In this document: positions 28,118 through 37,807 of the stretch, piece by piece | Position numbering within the stretch: position 1 is the first letter of the stretch | Layout of the letters: each line of letters starts with the position of its first letter | Origin: JACCZX01 sp963786295 | GTDB lineage: Bacteria; Pseudomonadota; Gammaproteobacteria; Burkholderiales; Burkholderiaceae_F | NCBI GenBank assembly: GCA_963786295.1 | Contig: CAWAYV010000006.1 | Location: 124,001 to 188,000, forward strand | Reading direction: 5' to 3' | Length of the DNA stretch: 64,000 nt | Position numbers and translations under genes: made by a program | Notes under the pieces: generated by a model | The model's database searches: none | Told to the model about the DNA's origin: nothing | The model's input: the letters and a program-made list of their open reading frames with translations, nothing else

Positions 28118-29398
28118 TCAGATGAACTTCAGCCGGCGCGCGGCAAACACCAGCATCGCGATCAACAGCGTGCCGTGGCGCCAGCGCGAGATGTTCGTTT
28201 CGCCATAGGTTCTCTCGCGATACGTAATCGGCACTTCGACGATTCGCAGTCCCATTCTGGCAGCGCCAAAAATCAGATCAAAGTCGCCGAACGGATCAAA
28301 TTCACCAAAGTACGACCGGTTCCTTGCCAGGCGTTGATAGTTCTCGCGCGAGATGACCTTGGTGCCGCATAGCGTGTCCTTGAAGCGCTGCCCCAGCACG
28401 AACGAAAACGCAACCGCGAAGAACTTGTTCGCGATTAGATTGAGAAATCGCATCGCCCGCTTTTCCATCGGGTAAACGAGCCGGCTACCGTTGATGAACT
28501 CGCCCTTGTTGCTTGTGATCGCTGAGTAGAACTTCGGCAGATCCTCCGGCGGAACTGTCAGGTCGGCATCCAGAATCATCAGAACTTCGTTGCGCGCCAG
28601 AGCGAAGCCGGTTCGAACCGCATCGCCTTTTCCCTTACCTTTCTGCTGCGCGACCTGAATGTTCTTGCCGTTACCGCGGGTAGCCTGCGCTTCGCAGATT
28701 CGCTGCCAGGTGTCGTCCTTGGATCCGCCTTCGACGAAGATCAGTTCGTCGTGCGGGCCCATTTGCGGCACTCGATCGACGATAGCGTCGATGTTTCCGG
28801 CCTCGTTGCGCGCAGGGACGACGACCGAAACCGACGGTGCTTCGGACGGTACCCTTCCACTCAGGAACTTCGGTCGCGCCAACAGAACGTTGACGAGCGC
28901 GAACGCCGAGAAGATGGGCAGAGGCGCGATGTAGCGATTCAGGAAGGCGCTGACTAACGGTACATACACCGGAAGCAGAACCTTCGGCTCTCGCCTGACC
29001 ACCTCGAAATCAGCGAGGTGCATGAAGTTCCCAAGGTCGCTGTGCGAGAGCCAGTTCCACTCGGGTGTCTTGGTGCGAAGTCCCAGTCGCGTTGCTGCCT
29101 GCAGAATCGGTCGCCACAGCGCGCTGTAGTAAATCACGATCAGGCACGCGCCGTCCTTCATCTGGCCGCGCAGGCGCGTCAGATACTGCTGGATGTCGCG
29201 CTCGTAATGGAGCGTACCGTTCAGCAGGATGAAGTCATAGTCAAGCACGGCTTGGTCCGATGGACCGACGATCGTTCTGCTGTGTGGCAGGTGCGGGTCG
29301 AGATCTCTGCTCGGCGGGTCGATACTTGCTAGAGACTCTTCGGGTCGCGCGAACAGGCTTACGTATCGAGCAAGCAAGCCATAGAAATACGATTTCAA
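28118..29398 (-). CDS. GT2 (DPM1-like) glycosyltransferase fused to a truncated methyltransferase-like domain
   Basis: 426 residues, intact. Residues ~185-426 are a GT-A glycosyltransferase of the dolichyl-phosphate-mannose-synthase-like group: VSVVVPARNEAGNIDAIVDR (190-209), ELIFVEGGSKDDTW, and MILDADLTVPPEDLPKFY with the DAD metal site (277-279). FKDTLCGTKVISRENYQRL and a final basic hydrophobic helix follow. Residues ~50-140 (DYDFILLNGTLHYERDIQQ, RGQMKDGACLIVIYYSALW) look like the second half of a methyltransferase fold without the glycine-rich SAM motif, so that part is probably non-catalytic. Its start overlaps the YbhN-like gene (ATGA). It may load a sugar onto polyprenyl phosphate, which would suit a GT-C partner. 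Confidence 0.82.
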   Translation of the reverse strand: MKSYFYGLLARYVSLFARPEESLASIDPPSRDLDPHLPHSRTIVGPSDQAVLDYDFILLNGTLHYERDIQQYLTRLRGQMKDGACLIVIYYSALWRPILQAATRLGLRTKTPEWNWLSHSDLGNFMHLADFEVVRREPKVLLPVYVPLVSAFLNRYIAPLPIFSAFALVNVLLARPKFLSGRVPSEAPSVSVVVPARNEAGNIDAIVDRVPQMGPHDELIFVEGGSKDDTWQRICEAQATRGNGKNIQVAQQKGKGKGDAVRTGFALARNEVLMILDADLTVPPEDLPKFYSAITSNKGEFINGSRLVYPMEKRAMRFLNLIANKFFAVAFSFVLGQRFKDTLCGTKVISRENYQRLARNRSYFGEFDPFGDFDLIFGAARMGLRIVEVPITYRERTYGETNISRWRHGTLLIAMLVFAARRLKFI

Positions 29399-30363
29399 AC
29401 GTTTTCCCTGCGAATTCTCAACGGGCCGAGGTTACGGGATGCGATCGCCATGGCGAGAGCGCCCGCGGCACAGAGCCCGATGAAGAAGACTCCGTGAATG
29501 GCGACGGCGAGAACGAGTCCTTCGGATGCCGGCTTCCCGAGCAGCACGAATGCAGACACGATTGCCGCGTGAAACGTGCCGATGCCCGAGGGAGCGGCAG
29601 GAATCGCAATCCCCAATGCGCCGGCGAACATCAGCGTCATCACGTCCGCCACGCCGAGCGTAATGCCCACCAGATGCGCGATCGCCCAGTACGCCGGTAG
29701 GTAGAGCATTAGCCAGATCACGGCGGTTTCTACCAGCAGCCATGCCATCCGGCCGGCAGTAACCGATTCTCGCAAGTGATGCAACGGGCGCAGCAAGTGC
29801 CGATAGGGACGCACCGGAATTCGTATTAGCCGCGCAAACCGCTGAAAGACCTTGATCATCAGGCCGGATCGTGCCGCGAGAAGCGCGACGGCTGCGCCGC
29901 CGAGTATCGCTAAGGCGATGGCCACTACGTTCACTTGAGAATATTCGTCTGCGGCGCTGACGGCCAGGGCAGTGGCCGCGAGTCCGAACGCCGCGACTGC
30001 CACCAGATCGATCAGCTTTTCCATCGCCAGAGCGGAGACCCCTGCGTGTACCGACGGTGCGCGTGGGCCGCGCGCCGACAGCAGCACCCGCAGCGCGTCG
30101 CCGCCGCGAAGGGGTAACACTTGATTGCCGCCGAGGCCGAGCGCAGCAATAAGGATCGATCGCCGAACGGGCAAGTTTTCGTGCAGGAGCGTGTGCCAGC
30201 GCCATCCAACTGCGAAGACAATCGCCGGGATCAAGAGCGCTATCAGCGGCAAACGGTCCCACTGGGCGCGCGCAGACAACCCCTTAAACGCATCCAGATC
30301 CGCAACTGAAAGCACGGCGATCAAGGCCAGCACGCTAATGACCGGCGGCAGCAACTTGTACAT
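29395..30363 (-). CDS. YbhN/AglD-type (UPF0104) multi-pass membrane protein
   Basis: About 322 residues from ATG 30363 (ATG 30381 is also possible). Eight or so hydrophobic helices beginning LLPPVISVLALIAVLSVA. Family-like segments are NQVLPLRGGDALRVLLSAR after the second helix, and SALAMEKLIDLVAVAAFG, with the ME+KxxD pattern seen in the lysylphosphatidylglycerol-synthase transmembrane family. GIAIPAAPSGIGTFHAAIV near the end is another hallmark. These proteins often sit beside DPM1-like GT2 genes, as here, and may act in lipid-linked sugar translocation; that role is inference. It follows rmlC by about 30 bp. Confidence 0.8.
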   Translation of the reverse strand: MYKLLPPVISVLALIAVLSVADLDAFKGLSARAQWDRLPLIALLIPAIVFAVGWRWHTLLHENLPVRRSILIAALGLGGNQVLPLRGGDALRVLLSARGPRAPSVHAGVSALAMEKLIDLVAVAAFGLAATALAVSAADEYSQVNVVAIALAILGGAAVALLAARSGLMIKVFQRFARLIRIPVRPYRHLLRPLHHLRESVTAGRMAWLLVETAVIWLMLYLPAYWAIAHLVGITLGVADVMTLMFAGALGIAIPAAPSGIGTFHAAIVSAFVLLGKPASEGLVLAVAIHGVFFIGLCAAGALAMAIASRNLGPLRIRRENV

Positions 30364-30392
30364 CGAAACCCTGAACAACATTTGTAATCGTG

Positions 30393-30938
30393 CTAGTCGA
30401 AAAACTCCGCCTCGTCGGCGCGTTTGGCGCATGCATCTTTGGCCGAGAGAAGTGGAGAAGCACCGTTCAGAGGCCAATTGATTGCAAGCTCAGGGTCGCT
30501 CCATGCGATCGCGCGGTCCGATTCGGCGTCATACGGTGCAGTGGTCTTGTAGACGACGTCGGCGTCGTCAGTTAACACGAAGAATCCGTGAGCAAATCCG
30601 GGGGGGATCCACAGCGAGTGATGATTGGTGTCGGAAAGCTCGACTCCGACCCACCGTCGAAACGTCGTTGCACTTCGGCGTAGATCGACAGCAACATCAA
30701 ATATTGCGCCTCGAATGCACCGCACGAGCTTTCCTTGCGGCGGGTTCAGCTGATAGTGCAAACCTCGCAAAACGTTACGCGACGAACGCGAGTGGTTGTC
30801 CTGGCAGAAGTGGATGTCGAGACCCGCATCCCGGAACACTTTCTCGTTCCATCCTTCCATAAAGAATCCGCGCGCATCGCTCCATACTTTCGGCTTGATC
30901 AGCAGGACATCGGGCAGCGCGGTCGATGCGATCTCCAT
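30393..30938 (-). CDS. rmlC: dTDP-4-dehydrorhamnose 3,5-epimerase
   Basis: Third enzyme of dTDP-L-rhamnose synthesis. 181 residues, a cupin fold with an intact frame: LLIKPKVWSDARGFFMEGWN, FCQDNHSRSSRNVLRGLHYQ with the catalytic His of RGLHYQ, GAIFDVAVDLRRSATTFRRW, WIPPGFAHGFFVL, and VVYKTTAPYDAESDRAIAW with the conserved Tyr. It heads the long leftward operon that ends with three methyltransferases and wzm-wzt, and is divergent from fcl over about 80 bp. Confidence 0.96.
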   Translation of the reverse strand: MEIASTALPDVLLIKPKVWSDARGFFMEGWNEKVFRDAGLDIHFCQDNHSRSSRNVLRGLHYQLNPPQGKLVRCIRGAIFDVAVDLRRSATTFRRWVGVELSDTNHHSLWIPPGFAHGFFVLTDDADVVYKTTAPYDAESDRAIAWSDPELAINWPLNGASPLLSAKDACAKRADEAEFFD

Positions 30939-31019
30939 CGTTTACGTGTTTCTTGAGTCAACATGAGAGAATACCGGAGCGCGACTGACTCACGGATGTC
31001 CCATCCGACTCGATCGCAG

Positions 31020-32011
31020 ATGAACCCGAATTCCCGCATTTTTGTTGCAGGCCATCGTGGCTTGGTGGGCTCAGCGATCGTGCGCCGGCTGCGAGCGCTG
31101 GGCTTCGAGAATCTGGCGCTTCGCACGCACGCAGAGCTGGATCTCGAGGACAACGCCGCGACGCGCGAATTTTTCGAGAAGGAGCGGCCCGAGTTCGTGA
31201 TTGTGGCGGCGGCAAAGGTCGGCGGCATTCATGCGAACAGCACACATTCCCGGCACCTTCATTCATACCAATCTGGCCATTCAGACCAATGTGCTGCACG
31301 AATCTTGGCGCGCAGGAGTCAAGCGGCTTGCTGTTCCTGGGATCGTCGTGCATCTATCCGCGCGAGTGCCCGCAGCCGATCCACGAGGATTACCTGTTGA
31401 CAGGTCAGCTCGAGCCGACCAACAGCGCGTATGCGGTCGCCAAGATCGCCGGCATCGAGATGTGCCGCTCGTACAACCTGCAGTACGGGACGCGATTCCT
31501 GGCTGCGATGCCGACCAACATGTACGGCCCCGGTGATAACTTCGATCTCGAGACGAGCCATGTGCTTCCGGCGTTGTTGCGCAAGACGCTTGAGGCCGCA
31601 CTGAACGGCGATGATGAAGTCGTCGTCTGGGGTACCGGGCAGCCACGCCGTGAGTTCCTGCACAGCGATGATCTGGCGGATGGCTGCGTAATGCTGCTGT
31701 CGCTCGACACGGCAACGTTCGATGAATTTCTGAGCAGTCACTACTATCCGCTGATCAACATCGGCTACGGTGAGGACATTACGATCGCCGAATTGGCGCA
31801 ACTGATCGCGCGCAAGGTCGGATACAAAGGGCGTCTTCGCTTCGACTCGTCGCGGCCCGACGGCACGATGCGCAAGCTGATGGACAGCTCGCGCATGCGC
31901 GGCCTCGGCTGGAAGCCGAAGATCGATCTCGAGCAGGGCATCGAGCAAATGATCGACCGGCTGCGCTCACAGTTCCCCGCACCGCGAGCGAAACGCGCGG
32001 TAGCAGGCTGA
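31020..32011 (+). CDS. fcl: GDP-L-fucose synthase, frameshifted
   Basis: Epimerises and reduces GDP-4-keto-6-deoxymannose to GDP-L-fucose. From ATG 31020 it reads RIFVAGHRGLVGSAIVRRL, the family's opening, then VIVAAAKVGGIHANS. Frame changes near 31240 and 31320 follow. It resumes LLFLGSSCIYPRECPQPI with the catalytic Ser/Cys, YAVAKIAGIEMCRSYN (YxxxK), AAMPTNMYGPGDNFDLETSH, WGTGQPRREFLHSDDLADG and a normal C-terminus, so about 330 residues in all. It is the first of three rightward sugar-nucleotide genes. Its substrate comes from Gmd, encoded 27 kb away on the other strand. Confidence 0.92.
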
Positions 32012-32020
32012 CCAATACGC

Positions 32021-32926
32021 GTGGCGAGAAAAGGCATCGTACTGGCAGGCGGTTCGGGCACGCGCCTGTATCCGGTAACGCACGTTCTGTCGAAGCAGTT
32101 GCTGCCGGTGTACGACAAGCCGATGATCTACTACGCGCTGTGCACGCTGATGCTGGCGGGGATTCGGGACATTTTGATCATTTCAACCCCGTCGGACACG
32201 CCCCGGTTTGCAGAGCTGCTCGGTGACGGAGCGCGCTGGGGCTTGAACCTTGGCTACGCGAGCCAGCCCTCGCCCGATGGATTAGCCCAGGCATTTCTGA
32301 TTGGTAGAGATTTCATCGGTGCAAGTGAATCCGCGCTTGTGCTCGGCGACAACATCTTTTACGGCCACGACTTGTCGATCGCCCTGCAGCGCGCGAGCGC
32401 GCAAACGGCAGGTGCAACCGTATTTGCTTATCACGTCAACGATCCCGAGCGATATGGTGTGATCGAGTTCGACGGTGCGGGCCAGGCTAAGACGCTTCAG
32501 GAGAAACCGAAGCAGCCGCGCTCGAACTACGCTGTGACAGGTCTGTATTTTTACGACCAACGCGCCGTGTCGATTGCTTCAGAACTAAAACCTTCTGCCC
32601 GTGGCGAGCTCGAAATCACCGACCTTAATCGGCAGTATCTGCAGTGGGGTGAATTGAGAGTTGAAGTGATGGGGCGTGGGATCGCGTGGCTTGATACCGG
32701 CACTCACGATTCGTTGCTGGACGCATCGACGTTTATCGCAACGATCGAGAAACGGCAGGGATTGAAGGTGTCATGTCCCGAAGAGATCGCGTGGCGCATG
32801 GGCTACATAGACCATGACGCGTTGCTCGCACTTGCGCACGCGATGGGACAAAGCGAATACGGACGCTATCTGGTGCGCATTGCGGACGAACGCATCCTGG
32901 ATGCCGGCACCGGCGCGCGCAACTGA
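32021..32926 (+). CDS. rmlA: Glucose-1-phosphate thymidylyltransferase
   Basis: First step of dTDP-L-rhamnose synthesis: dTTP plus glucose 1-phosphate gives dTDP-glucose. 301 residues from GTG 32021, intact: KGIVLAGGSGTRLYPVT (nucleotide-binding GGxGTRL), SKQLLPVYDKPMIYYAL, SALVLGDNIFYGHDL with the Asp metal ligand, ERYGVIEFD, EKPKQPRSNYAVTGLYFYD, and GIAWLDTGTHDSLLDAS. It is nine bases downstream of fcl and 15 bases upstream of rmlD. The length and motifs match RmlA exactly. Confidence 0.97.
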   Translation: MARKGIVLAGGSGTRLYPVTHVLSKQLLPVYDKPMIYYALCTLMLAGIRDILIISTPSDTPRFAELLGDGARWGLNLGYASQPSPDGLAQAFLIGRDFIGASESALVLGDNIFYGHDLSIALQRASAQTAGATVFAYHVNDPERYGVIEFDGAGQAKTLQEKPKQPRSNYAVTGLYFYDQRAVSIASELKPSARGELEITDLNRQYLQWGELRVEVMGRGIAWLDTGTHDSLLDASTFIATIEKRQGLKVSCPEEIAWRMGYIDHDALLALAHAMGQSEYGRYLVRIADERILDAGTGARN

Positions 32927-32941
32927 CTCACCCGGAGCGCG

Positions 32942-33829
32942 ATGCGAATCCTGTTGACCGGCAGCGGCGGCCAGGTCGGTCGGGCGTTGCTGACCGCCTT
33001 GGCGCCTATCGGCAACGTCATCGCAACTGATCGATCGTCATTTGACCTCGCCCGGCCAGAGCAGATACGCGCTCGAGTAGCGACGCTGCGGCCAGACGTG
33101 ATCGTGAACGCCGCGGCATATACCGACGTTGAACGCGCCGAGCTCGAGGAGCAGGTTGCGCTGACGATCAACGGCGTCAGTGTTGGCGAGCTCGCCGCCG
33201 CTGCGCGTGAGCTGCATGTGCCATTGATTCACTACTCGACCGACTATGTGTTTGATGGAACCAAGAAGTCGCCTTACGTGGAAGGGGATCAACCGGCGCC
33301 GCTATCGGCTTACGGACGCTCCAAGCTGGACGGTGAAAATCGAATCCGCGACTCCGGCAGCGCGCATGTGATCTTGCGCACGAGCTGGGTCTATGCCGAA
33401 ACCGGGCGCAATTTTCTGACCACGATGCTGCGCCTGGCGGCCGAACGCGAAGAACTGCGCGTCGTCGATGACCAGGTCGGCGCGCCGACCTTTGCCGGCT
33501 TTATCGCAGCCGCCACCGCTCAGATCATCGAACAGTTCATTTCGAGCGACGCTGCGCGACGGCGGGTGGACGAAGGCGACATCGTGCACCTGGCTAACGG
33601 CGGCGCCACTAGCTGGTTCGGTTTCGCGTCCGAGATCTTTGCGAATGAAGCAATCCGGCAGCGCGTGCGTGTGCCTCACCTAATCCCGATCAAGACAAGC
33701 GAGTTTCCGACGCGAGCCCAACGGCCGGCCAACTCTCGGCTAAGCACCGAAAAGGCGCGCACCGTGTGGAAACTGCCGGTGCCGGATTGGCGCGAATCGC
33801 TTGCTGAGTGCTTAAGTCAGCTGCGATAG
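32942..33829 (+). CDS. rmlD: dTDP-4-dehydrorhamnose reductase
   Basis: Final step to dTDP-L-rhamnose. 295 residues, intact. RILLTGSGGQVGRALLTAL (NAD(P)-binding GxxGQxG), VIVNAAAYTDVERAE, HYSTDYVFDGTKKSPYVE with the catalytic Thr/Asp, YGRSKLDGENRI (YxxxK), RTSWVYAETGRNFL, and a C-terminal RPANSRLSTEKARTVW. It follows rmlA. The stop is 16 bp from the convergent manC stop, and I see no convincing terminator hairpin in that gap. Confidence 0.97.
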   Translation: MRILLTGSGGQVGRALLTALAPIGNVIATDRSSFDLARPEQIRARVATLRPDVIVNAAAYTDVERAELEEQVALTINGVSVGELAAAARELHVPLIHYSTDYVFDGTKKSPYVEGDQPAPLSAYGRSKLDGENRIRDSGSAHVILRTSWVYAETGRNFLTTMLRLAAEREELRVVDDQVGAPTFAGFIAAATAQIIEQFISSDAARRRVDEGDIVHLANGGATSWFGFASEIFANEAIRQRVRVPHLIPIKTSEFPTRAQRPANSRLSTEKARTVWKLPVPDWRESLAECLSQLR

Positions 33830-33845
33830 GCGAGCAAACCACCGT

Positions 33846-35274
33846 TCAGGCGCGCCCGAAATCGTCCGAAAAGCGAACGATGTCGTCTTCGCCCAAATAG
33901 TCCCCGCACTGAACTTCGACCATGACCAGCGGCTGATCAGTTGCGTTCTCGATCCGATGCTTGACCTGCATCGGAACGTAAATTGATTCGTTCGGCGCCA
34001 GGGTGGCGATCTGTTCGCCCACTGTCAGGCGCGCACTGCCCTGTACGACCACCCAGTGTTCCGAACGCTTGTGGTGCAGTTGCAGCGACAGCTTCTTTCC
34101 CGGATTTACTTCGATTCGCTTGACCTTGAACTGCGGCGCTTCGTGTAGCACGGTGTATTTGCCCCAGGGCCGTTGCACGGTCAAATGCTCTTTTGCGGTG
34201 ATATGACCGTCCCGCTTTAGCTTGGCGACAATGTCTTTGACTTGCTGGCTGGAATCCTTGTGAGCCACCAGCACCGCGTCGGGCGTGTCGATGACCACTA
34301 GGTCTTCGACGCCCACCGCCGCCACGAGTCGATCTTCCGATCGCAAATACGTGCGTCGTGAGTTGACGAGGATCGTGTCGCCCTCGGTGCTGTTGCCCGC
34401 TTCGTCCGTCTCGCGCGTTTCGGCTACCGCCTTCCAACTGCCGATATCGCTCCAGCCAAACGCGCATGGAATCACGGCAACGTTGGCGGCTTTTTCCATC
34501 ACCGCATAGTCGATCGAGATGTCCGGCAGCTCGCCGAACGCTGCGGCGTCGAACAGCACTTGGCCGTTGGAGCTCATCGGACTGCGTTGCGCGACGCGTT
34601 GGGCCGCTTGCAGGACCTGTGGAGCGTGTTGTTCGAGTGCGGCCAAAACTGCGGCGGCGGTAAAGCAGAACATGCCGCTGTTCCACACGAAGTTGCCGGC
34701 TCGTAAATATTCCGTTGCCTTATCGATCGAAGGCTTCTCGACAAAGCGCGCGACTTGGTGAGCGCGCGAGTCGGCGATCTGTGTGCCGCACTCGATGTAG
34801 CCGTAGCCGGTATCCGGCCCCGAGGGTTCGATACCGAACAGAACCAGGCGGCCTTCGCGCTGAGCCAGCGCGGCCGCATCGACCACGGCATCGTTGAAAC
34901 CCGCTTGCTGGTCGATCAAATGATCGGCCGCCAGTACGAGGAGCACGACATCGGTTCCGAACTTTGCCTGCGCCCATAACGCTGCAAGCGCGACCGCCGG
35001 TGCGGTATTGCGGCCCACCGGCTCGAGCAGCAGCGAAATCTGTCTTCGCGCCGGTCTCGTCCATCAGCTCTTCGGCGGTCTTGTAGGAGTACGCCATGTT
35101 GGTGACCACGGCAGCGTGCGAAACGCCGGGCAGTGCACACGCGCGTTCCCATGTCAGCTGCAGCAGACTTTTGCCGCCGGCGATTTTCATGAACGGCTTT
35201 GGCATCGCCTCGCGCGACACCGGCCACAGCCGTGTGCCGGATCCGCCGGAAAGGATAATTGGAAGTAGCTGCAT
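33846..35274 (-). CDS. manC: Mannose-1-phosphate guanylyltransferase / mannose-6-phosphate isomerase, one frameshift
   Basis: Bifunctional type II PMI-GMP. It supplies GDP-mannose for Gmd and possibly for direct mannosylation. About 475 residues with one frame change near 35015. N-terminal nucleotidyltransferase: LLPIILSGGSGTRLWPVSRE, MPKPFMKIAGGKSLLQ, then GRNTAPAVALAALWA, LLVLAADHLI, FVEKPSIDKATEYL and WNSGMFCF. The C-terminal cupin isomerase half has EHLTVQRPWGKYTVLHEAP, KRIEVNPGKKLSLQLHHKRSE, HWVVVQGSARLTVG and NESIYVPMQVKHRIEN. It is monocistronic and divergent from manB. Confidence 0.93.
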
Positions 35275-35374
35275 CCGTACTCTCTAATTTCCTTGGTATG
35301 TACTGATCGCTAGTGCATGCACGCCATTCGCACAAGCTTATCAGTGCGCTGGCCGCTAGAATCGTCGTTGAAAA

Positions 35375-36776
35375 ATGCAAACCATCGAATTGACACTCCC
35401 CGATCCTTCGATTTTCAAAGCCTACGACGTGCGCGGCATCGTCGATCGCACGCTCACACGCTCGGCGGTGCAAGCTATCGGTTCAGCACTCGGCTCGCTT
35501 GCATTGGAAAGTGCTGTCCAGTGTATTGCCGTCGGCCGCGATGGCCGACTTTCAGGGCCGATGCTGCGTGATGCATTGATCGATGGCATTACGAGCACCG
35601 GAACCGACGTCACCGACGTCGGCATGGTGCCGACGCCGGTGCTTTACTTTGCTACGCATCATCTGAAAACCGGTTCCGGCGTGTCGATCACCGGCAGCCA
35701 CAACCCGCCCGAGTACAACGGGCTGAAAATGATGATGGCCGGCGCGACGCTGTATGGCGACGGCATTCAGGCGTTGCGGCAGCGGCTGGAGCAGGGTCGC
35801 ATCGTTTCTGCGTCTCGGCGCGGGCAAAGCCGCGGTGTCGATGTCATCCCGGCGTATCTGAATGCGATCACGGCTGACGTCAAGCTCGCCCGGCCGATGA
35901 AGATCGCGATCGACTGCGGCAATGGTGTTGCCGGTGCGGTGGCCCCCGAGCTCTATCGTCGCTTGGGCTGCGAAGTCATCGAGCTGTTCTGCGATGTCGA
36001 CGGCACTTTTCCCAATCATCACCCCGATCCTGCGCATCCGGAAAACCTCGCAGGATCTGATTCGCTGCCTGCGCGACACCGATGCAGAGATCGGCCTCGC
36101 GTTCGACGGGGATGGTGACCGCTTGGGTGTCGTGACCAAGGACGGCCAGATCATTTATCCCGATCGTCAGATCATGTTGTTTGCGCAGGATGTGCTAGCG
36201 CACTATCCCGGAGGCGAGATCATCTTCGACGTCAAGTGCACGCGCTTGCTCGCCCCGTGGATTCGCCAGCACGGCGGCCGGCCAACGATGTGGAAGACTG
36301 GGCATTCACTGATCAAGGCTAAGTTGAAGGAGACGAACGCGCCTTTCGCCGGCGAGATGAGCGGTCATCTGTTTTTCAACGATCGTTGGCCGGGCTTCGA
36401 CGATGGCTTGTACGCGGGTGCGCGTCTGCTCGAGATTCTGGCACGGCACGCCGATCCTTCGGCGGTGTTGAATGCTTTGCCGGCGGCGATCAACACGCCC
36501 GAGCTTCAACTGAAGACCGCCGACGGAGAGAATTTTTCGCTGGTCGAACGCTTGAGAACGGAGGGCGAATTCGCCGGAGCGAAGGAGATCATCACGATCG
36601 ACGGCGTGCGAGTCGAATACGCAGATGGTTTCGGTTTGGCGCGGCCGTCGAACACGACGCCGGTCGTGGTGATGCGCTTCGAAGGCGACGACATGGCGGC
36701 GCTCAAGCGCATCCAGCGCGACTTTGGGGTACAGATACTCAAGATAAAGCCGGACGCGCGCTTGCCGTTCGCATGA
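35375..36776 (+). CDS. manB: Phosphomannomutase / phosphoglucomutase, one frameshift
   Basis: Interconverts mannose 6- and 1-phosphate (and probably glucose phosphates), feeding manC, rmlA and UDP-glucose. About 467 residues with a single frame change near 36050. IFKAYDVRGIVDRTL, CIAVGRDGRLSGPML, and SGVSITGSHNPPEYNGLKM with the phosphoserine of TGSHNP. After the break come IGLAFDGDGDRLGVV (metal-binding DGDGDR), GEMSGHLFFNDRWPGFDDG, and a C-terminal VEYADGFGLARPSNTTPVVVM. It belongs to the AlgC-like group. TAGAAT at 35357-35362 could be a -10, but I find no good -35. Confidence 0.94.
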
Positions 36777-36780
36777 CATC

Positions 36781-37794
36781 TTGAGGACCGTGCTGGTTAC
36801 CGGGGGTGCGGGCTACATCGGCACGCATACGATGGTCGAGCTGCTCGGTAGCGGCTATGACGTCGTGTGTCTCGACAACTTCAGCAACAGCTCGCCGGAA
36901 GCGATCAAGCGCGTCGAGAAAATCGGCGGCAAGCGCGTGACGACAGTCACCGGCGATGTGCGCGATCGCGAGGTGATGTCGCGTGTGTTCAAGCGGCCGA
37001 TTGACGGCGTCATTCACTTTGCCGCGCTCAAGGCGGTCGGCGAATCGGTTTCGCAGCCGGTCGACTATTACGGCAACAACGTCGGCGGCACACTCGCACT
37101 GCTCGACGCGATGCAAGAGCGAAAGGTGCAACGGCTTGTATTCAGTTCGTCGGCTACCGTCTACGGCGCGCCGGACAAGTTGCCGATTGCCGAAGACGCT
37201 GCGGTACGGCCGAGCAACCCGTACGGGCACACTAAGGCGATGGTCGAACAAATATTGCACGACTGGTGCGACGCCGCTGCGGAACACGCGGCAATCTCGC
37301 TGCGTTATTTCAATCCGATCGGCGCGCATCAAAGCGGCTCCATCGGCGAAGACCCTCACGACGTACCCAACAATCTTTTTCCGTTCATCACGCAGGTGGC
37401 GATTGGCAGGCTCGACAAGCTCACGGTATGGGGCAATGACTGGCCGACATCCGACGGCACCGGCGTGCGCGACTATCTACACGTGATGGATCTGGCGCGC
37501 GGTCACGTCGATGCGCTCGAATACGCGTTCGCACACAGCGGGTACTCGGCGATCAATCTTGGCTCAGGCCGCGGGATTAGCGTGCTGCAGATGATCGCGG
37601 CGTTTGAAGGTGCGTCTGGCCGCAAGATTCCCTATGCGTTCGGCCCACGCCGCGCGGGTGATATTGCCGCGTGCTGGGCCGATCCCTCGCTGGCGCAGCG
37701 CCTGCTCGGTTGGCAAGCGAAGCAAAGCATCGAACAGGCGTGCGCCGACGGCTGGCGGTGGCAGCAGCAGAATCCGAACGGATATCGCAACTGA
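36781..37794 (+). CDS. galE: UDP-glucose 4-epimerase
   Basis: 337 residues from TTG 36781, four bases after the manB stop. Intact: TVLVTGGAGYIGTHTMVELL, VVCLDNFSNSSPEAI, GVIHFAALKAVGESVSQP, LVFSSSATVYG with the catalytic Ser/Thr, YGHTKAMVEQIL (YxxxK), ISLRYFNPIGAHQSGSIGED, NNLFPFITQVAIG, and RDYLHVMDLARGHVDALEYA. These are the standard GalE motifs, including the inserted NPIGAH segment that separates GalE from the uronate epimerases. It supplies UDP-galactose (or UDP-GalNAc) for LPS. Confidence 0.95.
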   Translation: MRTVLVTGGAGYIGTHTMVELLGSGYDVVCLDNFSNSSPEAIKRVEKIGGKRVTTVTGDVRDREVMSRVFKRPIDGVIHFAALKAVGESVSQPVDYYGNNVGGTLALLDAMQERKVQRLVFSSSATVYGAPDKLPIAEDAAVRPSNPYGHTKAMVEQILHDWCDAAAEHAAISLRYFNPIGAHQSGSIGEDPHDVPNNLFPFITQVAIGRLDKLTVWGNDWPTSDGTGVRDYLHVMDLARGHVDALEYAFAHSGYSAINLGSGRGISVLQMIAAFEGASGRKIPYAFGPRRAGDIAACWADPSLAQRLLGWQAKQSIEQACADGWRWQQQNPNGYRN

Positions 37795-37807
37795 TCAATC
37801 CGGCCCT

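Noticed and set aside
30939..31019. Divergent promoters between rmlC and fcl
   Set aside because: A TATTCT on the minus strand and weak hexamers on the plus strand lack matching -35 boxes; promoters must exist here but I cannot place them.
37604..37807. A longer N-terminus for waaC overlapping galE
   Set aside because: The WaaC family start (RILIVKTSSMGD) is at GTG 37808; the upstream codons are galE in another frame.
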